From Elusimicrobiota bacterium (GTDB lineage Bacteria > Elusimicrobiota > UBA8919), in the NCBI GenBank assembly GCA_003452965.1, contig DMMW01000026.1, positions 19,322-37,682 on the forward strand: a DNA stretch of 18,361 nt, given 5' to 3'. Below the pieces are notes generated by a model, which did not search any database, was not told the origin of the DNA, and was given only the letters and a program-made list of their open reading frames with translations. Below, piece by piece: positions 14,117 to 18,361 of this stretch. Within the stretch, counting starts at the first letter, position 1. Each line of letters begins with the position of its first letter. Position numbers and translations under genes: made by a program.

Positions 14117-14380
14117 ATGGATAAAAGGGAAATTATCGAAGTAATGGCGCGAAAAACCTGTTGCATAAAAGAAGCTAAGGATGCATTTGAGGAATTTCTA
14201 ACATCTTCTAAAAAGGCACTCTTTAGAGGAGACAAAGTCCATTTAAAAGGTATTGGCACATTATATGTAAAAATGCGCAAAGAAAGAAGAGTCCGAAATC
14301 CACAGACGAGAGAAATAATGAAAATAACACCTAAAAGAGTTATAAGATTCAAACCGTCAGAAACACCTTTAGAGGATTAA
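14117..14380 (+). CDS. HU/IHF-family DNA-bending protein
   Basis: Small histone-like protein of 87 aa that binds the minor groove as a dimer and bends DNA. The alpha-helical N-terminus (MDKREIIEVMARKT) is followed by the beta-arm signature GIGTLYVKMRKERRVRNPQTRE and ITPKRVIRFKPS, matching the HU/IHF pattern GxGxFxxxxRxxRxxRNPQTGE. The ATG at 14117 is preferred because TTGGAG (14103-14108) lies 8 nt before it; ATG 14111 would be only 2 nt away, and the upstream TTG at 14072 would translate the octamer repeat. Placement before a merR-type gene and pcm resembles an IHF-alpha-type gene, but HU versus IHF cannot be resolved. Confidence 0.93.
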   Translation: MDKREIIEVMARKTCCIKEAKDAFEEFLTSSKKALFRGDKVHLKGIGTLYVKMRKERRVRNPQTREIMKITPKRVIRFKPSETPLED

Positions 14381-14382
14381 AA

Positions 14383-14733
14383 ATGGAATTGGTTGAAAAA
14401 AGTTTTTATTCAATCGGCGATGTTGAAAAAACAACTGGCGTAAAACCTTATATTCTTCGTTATTGGGAACAGGAATTTAGAATACTCAGACCTGCCAGAC
14501 GAACATCAGGACAAAGAAAATATACAAAAAACGATATACAACTAATTTTTAAAATAAAAGAATTATTATATACCAAAGGATTCACAATCGGTGGAGCTAA
14601 AAAGTATCTTATAGAAGAAAAAAGAAAAAGAAAAAAACAGAGTGAATTTAGTTTTGGAAGAGATACTGAAAGCATAGAAATTTTAAATACTGTCAAAAAA
14701 GAGCTTAAAGCAATTACTGAATTACTGAAATGA
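14383..14733 (+). CDS. MerR-family transcriptional regulator
   Basis: A 116-aa regulator with an N-terminal MerR winged helix-turn-helix: YSIGDVEKTTGVKPYILRYWE (residues 9-29), a wing with RRTSGQRKYTKNDI (39-52), and a second helical part reaching GAKKYLIEE. A short lysine-rich coiled-coil tail (about 83-116) replaces a ligand-binding domain, and there are no conserved metal-binding cysteines. Such short MerR proteins next to an HU/IHF gene are frequent in several phyla; the target is unknown. Only 2 nt separate it from the HU/IHF stop, and its TGA overlaps the pcm start by four bases. Confidence 0.9.
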   Translation: MELVEKSFYSIGDVEKTTGVKPYILRYWEQEFRILRPARRTSGQRKYTKNDIQLIFKIKELLYTKGFTIGGAKKYLIEEKRKRKKQSEFSFGRDTESIEILNTVKKELKAITELLK

Positions 14734-15374
14734 TTGATTTCAAAAATTTAAGATACAGAATGGTTGAAACACAGATCATTGCCCGGGGTATTTCAGATAA
14801 AAGAGTTATTGAAACTTTAAGAAAAATACCGCGAGAAAAGTTCATTGACATAAATCTCTGGGATGAAGCATATGATGACCATCCGATAGTTATTGGACAA
14901 AATCAAACAATATCTCAACCATACATTGTCGCCCTTATGACAGAATTATTGTCTCTTAAGGGAAATGAAAAGGTTTTAGAAATCGGAACTGGCTCCGGTT
15001 ATCAAACTGCCGTTTTATCAGAATTATCAAAAGAAGTTTATTCAGTTGAAAGAATACCTCAGCTTTTTGAAAAATCGAAAAATTTACTTTTAGAACTGGG
15101 TTATAAAAATATTTTTTTATTCAATTCTGACGGAACCGAAGGCTTAAAAGATTTTGCACCCTATGATAGAATAATAGTAACTGCAGCAGGAGAAAATATT
15201 CCACCGGCATTTAAAGAGCAACTTGCCGAAGGTGGCAGAATGGTAATGCCTGTTGGTGATAGATATATGCAAAATCTGATAGTTGCAGATAAAATAAATA
15301 ATGAACTGAAAATAAAAAGTCTTGGGGGAGTATCGTTTGTACCTTTAATTGGAAGATACGGAATAACTGACTAA
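14730..15374 (+). CDS. pcm: Protein-L-isoaspartate O-methyltransferase
   Basis: Repairs damaged proteins by SAM-dependent methylation of L-isoaspartyl residues. Length is 214 aa, standard for bacterial Pcm. Family motifs: IVIGQNQTISQPYIVALM (about 51-68), SAM-binding motif I VLEIGTGSGYQTAVL, DRIIVTAAGENIPPA, GGRMVMPVG, and the C-terminal GGVSFVPLIGRYG. It overlaps merR by four bases. In proteobacteria pcm usually follows surE and precedes nlpD-rpoS. Here surE is missing upstream, and the sigma gene lies about 1.2 kb downstream behind tRNAs and acylphosphatase. No intrinsic terminator is seen after it. Confidence 0.96.
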   Translation: MIDFKNLRYRMVETQIIARGISDKRVIETLRKIPREKFIDINLWDEAYDDHPIVIGQNQTISQPYIVALMTELLSLKGNEKVLEIGTGSGYQTAVLSELSKEVYSVERIPQLFEKSKNLLLELGYKNIFLFNSDGTEGLKDFAPYDRIIVTAAGENIPPAFKEQLAEGGRMVMPVGDRYMQNLIVADKINNELKIKSLGGVSFVPLIGRYGITD

Positions 15375-15398
15375 AATCAATCTTAATAAAATTCAGTA

Positions 15399-15426
15399 TT
15401 GACAAACAGCATAATTTACATAAAAT
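15399..15426 (+). promoter_or_regulatory. Near-consensus promoter for the tRNA-Pro region
   Basis: A perfect TTGACA (15399-15404) and TAAAAT (15421-15426) with a 16-nt spacer. It lies in the gap after pcm and points at the tRNA-Pro genes. The transcript would pass through the 110-nt AT-rich repeat and the disrupted tRNA-Pro copy before the intact tRNAs. Confidence 0.65.
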
Positions 15427-15445
15427 ATATAAACTGTAAGTATAA

Positions 15446-15554
15446 ATTAAAAGTATAAATAGAAATTAGGGCAAGTTAAAATTAAAAGTATAAATAGAAA
15501 TAAAGACATAAAGATTTAATTTTAATTTAAATTTAAACTTTTAATTGGTTTTTT
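15446..15554 (+). repeat. AT-rich direct repeat, copy 1
   Basis: A 109-nt sequence nearly identical to 16049-16158. It starts with two tandem copies of a unit of about 35 nt ending in AGTATAAATAGAAAT, then AAAGACATAAAGATTTAATT, and ends AACTTTTAATTGGTTTTTT. AATTAAAAGT in the first part can pair with ACTTTTAATT in the last. No open reading frame is present. It ends one base before the disrupted tRNA-Pro copy. Confidence 0.85.
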
Positions 15555-15689
15555 CTGGGTGTGGCTTAGTGCCTGCCCGCCGATGATTCCCTGTCCGACA
15601 AAGTTGTAGTGGCGGAAGTGGCGGGGTAGGGCACTCACTTCGTTCGCTTGGGGTGCGAGTGGTCGTCCCGATACATCGGGATCACCCCA
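15555..15689 (+). pseudogene. Disrupted tRNA-Pro(GGG) copy carrying three inserts
   Basis: It matches the intact tRNA-Pro(GGG) at 15830 piece by piece. The 5' part CTGGGTGTGGCTTAGTG corresponds to the acceptor and D arm. A 54-nt palindromic element (15572-15625) then splits the D-loop exactly between AGTG and GTAGGGC. A 9-nt insert ACTTCGTTC (15637-15645) lies in the 5' side of the anticodon stem. The GGG anticodon loop is intact (TTGGGGT). The T-arm is replaced by the hairpin TCCCGATACATCGGGA (15666-15681). CACCCC closes the acceptor stem partly, but the outer pairs are lost. Loss of the T-arm and the TTC signature rules out a normal tRNA. Confidence 0.8.
15572..15625 (+). repeat. 54-nt palindromic element in the tRNA-Pro D-loop
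   Basis: It starts CCTGCCCGCC and ends GTGGCGGG, with inner segments that pair. The flanking tRNA sequence continues without a lost or duplicated base when compared with the intact gene at 15830. It is the reverse complement of the element in miaB (4001-4054) and shares its terminal sequences with the 36-nt element at 18149-18184. Confidence 0.85.
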
Positions 15690-15829
15690 AAATTAATTAT
15701 ATAAAATGCGGCAATAATTTTCTGAAGACCCTTGAGGAGCGACATTAACATTCAGGAGCGACGATTAGAGCGAAGCCAGCAGGGCGGCTGGCTGAACGTG
15801 TCAAAGAAAATTGATTGCCGAATGATTTT
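15690..15829 (+). other. Spacer between disrupted and intact tRNA-Pro
   Basis: No gene is recognisable. It contains a directly repeated AGGAGCGAC (15735-15743 and 15754-15762) and a 7-bp hairpin, AGCCAGC (15774-15780) with GCTGGCT (15787-15793). The last part before the tRNA (AAATTGATTGCC, then TTTCGGGG) resembles the sequence just before the tRNA-Pro(CGG), suggesting that the two tRNA units share a duplicated 5' flank. A possible 61-aa frame over this area runs into the tRNA and is not credible. Confidence 0.6.
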
Positions 15830-15901
15830 CGGGGTGTGGCCCAGTGGTAGGGCACTCGCTTGGGGTGCGAGTGGTCGCAGGTTCAATTCCTGTCACCCCG
15901 A
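15830..15901 (+). tRNA. tRNA-Pro (anticodon GGG)
   Basis: A complete cloverleaf: acceptor CGGGGTG (15830-15836) with CACCCCG (15894-15900), D-stem GCCC/GGGC, anticodon stem CTCGC/GCGAG with loop TTGGGGT (anticodon 15862-15864, reading CCC), T-arm GCAGG-TTCAATT-CCTGT, and discriminator A. G37 is usual for proline tRNAs. CCA is not encoded. A disrupted copy lies upstream. Confidence 0.95.
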
Positions 15902-15955
15902 AAAAATTTCCAAATAATCAATTCTTTTAAAAAAATTGATTACCCGTAATAATTT

Positions 15956-16029
15956 CGGGGCGTAGCTCAGTTGGCTAGAGCGTACGGTTCGGGACCGTAA
16001 GGCCGCTGGTTCAAGTCCAGTCGCCCCGA
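15956..16029 (+). tRNA. tRNA-Pro (anticodon CGG)
   Basis: Acceptor CGGGGCG (15956-15962) pairs with CGCCCCG (16022-16028). The anticodon stem is TACGG/CCGTA with loop TTCGGGA (anticodon 15990-15992, reading CCG), and the T-loop is GTTCAAGTC. Discriminator A is at 16029. CCA is not encoded. It lies 54 nt after tRNA-Pro(GGG), probably in the same transcript. Confidence 0.95.
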
Positions 16030-16048
16030 TATATAAAAGTCAAGTCAA

Positions 16049-16158
16049 AATAAAAAGTATAAATGGAAATTAAGGCAAGTTAAAATAAAAAGTATAAATG
16101 GAAATAAAGACATAAAGATTTAATTTTAATTTAAATTTAAACTTTTAATTGGTTTTTT
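16049..16158 (+). repeat. AT-rich direct repeat, copy 2
   Basis: A 110-nt copy of 15446-15554 with a few substitutions (for example ATGGAAAT for ATAGAAAT) and one extra base. Its last base touches the ATG of the acylphosphatase gene, so it forms that gene's whole leader. Shorter relatives occur at 953-1037, at 5016-5037 (inverted) and at 18343-18361, where the window ends inside the motif. Confidence 0.85.
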
Positions 16159-16434
16159 ATGTTCAGTTATCATATAATGGTAAGCGGTCAGGTGCAAGGA
16201 ATAGGCTATAGATATTTTGTTGAGCGTGAAGCAAGGAAAATCAAAATAACAGGTTGGGTTAGGAATCTTGATAATAGCGATGTAGAAATATTAGCTGAAG
16301 GCGAAGAAATTTTTTTAGAAGATTTTGTAAACACACTGCAAACGAAACATTCATATGCGATAATTAATGATATCAAAGTATCCAAAACAAAAATTGAAAA
16401 GACGGATTATTCTGATTTTAAAATAACATTTTGA
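16159..16434 (+). CDS. Acylphosphatase
   Basis: Small cytoplasmic hydrolase of 91 aa that cleaves carboxyl-phosphate bonds such as acetyl phosphate or 1,3-bisphosphoglycerate. The signature VSGQVQGIGYRYFVERE carries the catalytic R18, and GWVRN supplies N36. The length and the remaining ferredoxin-like pattern (NSDVEILAEGEE) fit the family. The ATG follows directly on an AT-rich repeat (GGTTTTTTATG) with no Shine-Dalgarno sequence, so translation may be weak or leader-dependent. It occupies the place between pcm and the sigma gene where nlpD lies in proteobacteria. Confidence 0.94.
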   Translation: MFSYHIMVSGQVQGIGYRYFVEREARKIKITGWVRNLDNSDVEILAEGEEIFLEDFVNTLQTKHSYAIINDIKVSKTKIEKTDYSDFKITF

Positions 16435-16446
16435 CCCATGTTTTGC

Positions 16447-16575
16447 CCTGCCAGCCGGCAGGTGTAAAATCTGCCCGAAGGGTCGCCTGATTAAATCTTG
16501 TAAAGATTTAATCAATCTGGCGAGGTCACCCAAAATTTTGCATCTACCGATATTCAACTTCTAATGCAAATTTTG
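16447..16575 (+). repeat. Series of strong inverted repeats in the leader of the sigma factor gene
   Basis: Three inverted repeats in a row: CCTGCC-AGCC-GGCAGG (16447-16462); GATTAAATCTT with AAGATTTAATC (16489-16499 and 16503-16513, 11 bp, perfect), enclosed by TCGCC/GGCGA (16483-16487 and 16519-16523); and CAAAATTTTGCAT (16531-16543) with ATGCAAATTTTG (about 16563-16574), one base offset. The first resembles the genome's short palindromic elements. The others could be repeats too, or structures controlling translation of the sigma factor. No T-tract follows the long hairpin. Confidence 0.55.
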
Positions 16576-16594
16576 GTTCAAGGAGCATCATCTT

Positions 16595-17437
16595 ATGGAT
16601 GTATTGGATCCGGTAAAGTTGTATTTTCAAACAATCAAAAAGATTCCAAAAATCGCTAAAAGAGAAGTTGAGGTCCTTATTCCCAGAATTTTAAAAGGTG
16701 ATAAATTCGCCAAAAAAAGAATGATTGAAGGAAATCTGCGTCTTGTTATACCTATCGCAAGAAGATATTATAAACCCGGCATACCTTTTTTGGACTTGAT
16801 AGAAGAAGGCAACCTCGGTTTAATGAAAGCTGTTGAAAAATTTGATATTAGAAAAGGATATTATTTTTCTACATATGCTACCTTTTGGATAGTTCAACAT
16901 ATATCCCGTTATGTTTCTTTACAATTAAAAACAATCCGTATTCCGGAACATGTAATGGCTCGCTTGAGAAAATGGCTCAGTGAATTTGAGCGTATGAAAC
17001 AAAAATTCGGAAGAAACCCTACACCAAAAGAAATAGCAAGAAAACTAAAACTATCACCGGACGATATTTTGAGCCTGCTTGAAAATTTAGAAGTATCAAA
17101 ATCATTAGCATCACTTGATATGAAGATAGATGAAGATGAGGGGGTCTCATTATCAGATATATTATCCGACGGTGGCAAGGATGATCCGACCGTTATTATA
17201 AAATATCTGAAAATGACAAAACAAATTGAAACAGTACTGAAAAATCTTTCACCGAAAGAAATTAAAGTTATATCCATGCGATTTGGCTTAATGAGTGAAA
17301 TTCCCCATACGCTTGAAGCAACCGGAAAAAGAATGAGATTAACGAGAGAGCGTATCAGACAAATTGAGGAAAGAGCTTCTGAAAAAATAAAACAAGCGGT
17401 AATGAAACTAAAATTCCTTGAAAAAGATGAAATGTGA
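16595..17437 (+). CDS. RNA polymerase sigma factor, RpoS/RpoD-like (group 2)
   Basis: Sigma-70 family factor of 280 aa. Region 1.2 is at the N-terminus (DPVKLYFQTIKKIPKI), without a region 1.1. Region 2 contains LIEEGNLGLMKAVEKFDIRKGYYFSTYATFWI, the core-binding and -10-recognising part. Region 3 follows (NPTPKEIARKL), and region 4.2 ends with TRERIRQIEERASEKIK, the -35-binding helix. Length and lack of region 1.1 point to a group 2 factor such as RpoS rather than the housekeeping RpoD. The pcm and apt neighbours support this, but assignment from sequence alone is not firm. The start has AAGGAG at 16579-16584, 10 nt upstream. The long structured leader may regulate translation, which would be in keeping with a stress sigma factor. 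Confidence 0.9.
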   Translation: MDVLDPVKLYFQTIKKIPKIAKREVEVLIPRILKGDKFAKKRMIEGNLRLVIPIARRYYKPGIPFLDLIEEGNLGLMKAVEKFDIRKGYYFSTYATFWIVQHISRYVSLQLKTIRIPEHVMARLRKWLSEFERMKQKFGRNPTPKEIARKLKLSPDDILSLLENLEVSKSLASLDMKIDEDEGVSLSDILSDGGKDDPTVIIKYLKMTKQIETVLKNLSPKEIKVISMRFGLMSEIPHTLEATGKRMRLTRERIRQIEERASEKIKQAVMKLKFLEKDEM

Positions 17438-17449
17438 TTACTACAGCAC

Positions 17450-17484
17450 ACAGTATACAGTATACAGTAAACAGAATACAGTAA
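17450..17484 (+). repeat. Heptamer tandem repeat upstream of apt
   Basis: Five consecutive 7-nt units: ACAGTAT, ACAGTAT, ACAGTAA, ACAGAAT, ACAGTAA. It fills the gap between the sigma gene and the apt ribosome binding site. In kind it resembles the short tandemly repeated heptanucleotides (STRR) described in cyanobacteria. Confidence 0.85.
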
Positions 17485-17501
17485 AAAAGGAGGAAGTTGA
17501 A

Positions 17502-18014
17502 ATGAATCTCAAAAAGTTAATTCGGGATGTACCTGATTTCCCGAAACAAGGAATAATATTCAAGGATATTACTCCTTTATTGGGTGATGCCAAAGGTTTT
17601 AAAGCTTCAATAAATAATATGGCAAAAAAATATAAAGATAAGCATATCGATAAAATTGTTTCAATGGAAGCACGAGGTTTTATTTTCGGTTCTGCACTTG
17701 CAATGAAACTAAATTGTGGTTTTGTTCCGTTAAGAAAAAAAGGTAAACTTCCGTACAAAACCATTAAAGAAGAATATCAACTTGAATACGGAACAGATGT
17801 CATTGAAATTCATGAAGATGCAATTAAACCGAACGATCAGGTTTTAATTGTAGATGACGTTTTAGCTACCGGAGGGACTGCAAAAGCGGTATGTTCTTTA
17901 ATTGAAAAACTTGGTGGAAAAATAGTTGGCATCTGTTTTTTAATAGAACTTTCTTTTCTCAATCCTTATGATAAATTAAAGGGTTATGAAATAACATCTT
18001 TGATAAAATATTAA
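17502..18014 (+). CDS. apt: Adenine phosphoribosyltransferase
   Basis: Purine salvage enzyme of 170 aa that makes AMP from adenine and PRPP. The N-terminal LIRDVPDFPKQGIIFKDITPLL is typical of Apt. ARGFIFGSALA follows, and the PRPP-binding motif is VLIVDDVLATGGT (114-126). The start at 17502 is chosen because AAGGAGG (17487-17493) lies 8 nt upstream. An earlier ATG at 17418 overlaps the sigma gene and would translate the heptamer array into a meaningless N-terminus. It probably shares a transcript with the sigma gene. Confidence 0.96.
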   Translation: MNLKKLIRDVPDFPKQGIIFKDITPLLGDAKGFKASINNMAKKYKDKHIDKIVSMEARGFIFGSALAMKLNCGFVPLRKKGKLPYKTIKEEYQLEYGTDVIEIHEDAIKPNDQVLIVDDVLATGGTAKAVCSLIEKLGGKIVGICFLIELSFLNPYDKLKGYEITSLIKY

Positions 18015-18022
18015 GAAAGAAA

Positions 18023-18058
18023 GATTACACAGATTATTAAAACCGATTGCACAGATAT
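18023..18058 (+). repeat. Directly repeated GATTACACAGATTA motif after apt
   Basis: GATTACACAGATTA (18023-18036) recurs as GATTGCACAGATAT (18045-18058), 22 nt apart, about two helical turns. No hairpin or T-tract accompanies it. It may be another low-complexity intergenic repeat or a tandem protein-binding site; nothing here decides. Confidence 0.4.
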
Positions 18059-18075
18059 TTAAAAGATTTTTAGTA

Positions 18076-18117
18076 ATAAGTTATTAGCCATATGTTATCA
18101 GCTATAAGTTATAGGTT
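18076..18117 (+). repeat. Heptamer tandem repeat before the disrupted tRNA-Arg
   Basis: Six 7-nt units in phase: ATAAGTT, ATTAGCC, ATATGTT, ATCAGCT, ATAAGTT, ATAGGTT, followed by GCCTCTT and the tRNA-like sequence. The same array type precedes the intact tRNA-Arg. Confidence 0.8.
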
Positions 18118-18126
18118 GCCTCTTGC

Positions 18127-18195
18127 GCCCCTGTAGCTCAGATGGATACCTGCCCGCATTGCTACGCAAAGCGTTGCAGGCGGGGAGCATCGGTT
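18127..18195 (+). pseudogene. Disrupted tRNA-Arg(CCT) copy with palindromic insert
   Basis: GCCCCTGTAGCTCAGATGG and the following ATA equal the first 22 bases of the intact tRNA-Arg at 18261. A 36-nt palindromic element (18149-18184) follows, then GAGCATCGGTT continues the tRNA exactly. After 18195 the match stops; the anticodon, the variable and T arms and the 3' acceptor strand are absent, so no functional tRNA is possible. Confidence 0.85.
18149..18184 (+). repeat. 36-nt palindromic element in the tRNA-Arg D-loop
   Basis: Ends CCTGCCCGC and GCAGGCGGG. Internally GCTACGC-AAA-GCGTTGC forms a hairpin with one mismatch, and the outer CCCGC pairs with GCGGG. Insertion is exact: removing the 36 nt restores the sequence of the intact tRNA at this point. 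Confidence 0.85.
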
Positions 18196-18216
18196 CAGTA
18201 AAAACTTTTATTGAAT

Positions 18217-18251
18217 TTTAGCCATAGGTTATCAGTTATAGGTTATAGGTT
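18217..18251 (+). repeat. Heptamer tandem repeat before the intact tRNA-Arg
   Basis: Units TTTAGCC, ATAGGTT, ATCAGTT, ATAGGTT, ATAGGTT, then GCCTCTTG and the tRNA. It is a second version of the array at 18076-18117, so the duplication covers the leader and the tRNA's 5' half. Confidence 0.8.
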
Positions 18252-18260
18252 GCCTCTTGT

Positions 18261-18334
18261 GCCCCTGTAGCTCAGATGGATAGAGCATCGGTTTCCTAAA
18301 CCGATTGTCGGAGGTTCGACTCCTCTCAGGGGTA
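18261..18334 (+). tRNA. tRNA-Arg (anticodon CCT)
   Basis: A complete cloverleaf: acceptor GCCCCTG (18261-18267) with CAGGGGT (18327-18333, first pair G-T), D-stem GCTC/GAGC, anticodon stem TCGGT/ACCGA with loop TTCCTAA (anticodon 18295-18297, reading AGG), T-arm with GGTTCGACTCC, and discriminator A. CCA is not encoded. Confidence 0.94.
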
Positions 18335-18342
18335 TATAAAAA

Positions 18343-18361
18343 GGCAAGTTAAAATTAAAAG
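18343..18361 (+). repeat. Start of another AT-rich repeat copy at the window edge
   Basis: GGCAAGTTAAAATTAAAAG equals the core of the 110-nt repeat unit (compare the GGCAAGTTAAAATTAAAAG stretch beginning near 15470) and is cut off by the end of the window. Like copy 2, it follows directly after a tRNA gene. Confidence 0.65.

Noticed and set aside
15572..15625. Intron or permuted-tRNA arrangement in the tRNA-Pro copy
   Set aside because: Known tRNA introns lie mostly in the anticodon loop. Here the insert is a dispersed palindrome in the D-loop and the T-arm is also lost, so splicing would not restore a tRNA.
15732..15917. A 61-codon open frame across the tRNA-Pro area
   Set aside because: It runs through a hairpin and the whole tRNA-Pro(GGG) gene; no ribosome binding site and no recognisable protein.
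16909..17451. A 180-codon minus-strand frame opposite the sigma factor gene
   Set aside because: The + strand protein has clear sigma-70 regions; the antisense translation is serine/phenylalanine-rich without any motif.
17418..17501. Longer N-terminus for Apt
   Set aside because: It would translate the heptamer array and overlap the sigma gene; a perfect ribosome binding site precedes ATG 17502.
18076..18361. CRISPR array or integrative-element attachment site at the tRNA-Arg pair
   Set aside because: The repeats are 7 nt without spacers, and the duplicated part is the tRNA's 5' half, whereas integrases usually duplicate the 3' end. No integrase gene is present.

Overview
This is an ordinary bacterial chromosome segment from an AT-rich organism (about one third G+C by eye). 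Every gene lies on the + strand and most are packed into tight operons. No plasmid, prophage, insertion sequence or CRISPR signature was seen. The gene set (RpoS-like sigma factor next to pcm, endonuclease-type MutL without MutH, HU/IHF plus MerR pair, PilZ and GGDEF proteins) and the density of short intergenic palindromes suggest an uncultured low-GC bacterium. An Omnitrophota- or Elusimicrobiota-like lineage would fit, but that placement is only a guess; the sequence alone does not settle it.

Layout. 1-3779: loosely spaced accessory genes, namely a response regulator with a degenerate GGDEF domain, a GNAT acetyltransferase, a small membrane protein with a zinc ribbon (strong sigma-70-type promoter), a GIY-YIG protein and an unrecognised secreted protein. 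3791-4918: miaB, carrying an in-frame palindromic insert and lacking its TRAM domain. 5050-15374: a long co-directional run, mutS - pilZ - mutL - miaA - hflX - pgsA - plsY - gpsA - HU/IHF - merR - pcm. It combines mismatch repair, tRNA A37 modification, a ribosome-associated GTPase and phospholipid synthesis. 15375-16158: a tRNA-Pro region with a near-consensus promoter, a disrupted tRNA-Pro copy, intact tRNA-Pro(GGG) and tRNA-Pro(CGG), and two copies of a 110-nt AT-rich repeat. 16159-18014: acylphosphatase, RpoS/RpoD-like sigma factor, apt. 18015-18361: a disrupted tRNA-Arg(CCT) copy followed by an intact one.

The genes make functional sense together. MutS and MutL are partners. MiaA and MiaB perform successive steps on tRNA position 37. 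GpsA makes the glycerol-3-phosphate that PlsY and PgsA use. The order HU - merR - pcm - sigma - apt resembles the rpoS neighbourhood of other bacteria, with surE and nlpD missing.

The most interesting part is not a protein. Short GC-rich palindromic elements have entered tRNA genes and a protein gene cleanly. A 54-nt element lies in the D-loop of a tRNA-Pro copy, and a reverse-complement relative (44 of 50 positions identical) lies in frame inside miaB. A 36-nt element with the same ends lies in the D-loop of a tRNA-Arg copy. In both tRNA cases an intact gene with the same anticodon follows directly downstream. Period-7 and period-8 tandem repeats and an AT-rich repeat fill most of the remaining intergenic space.
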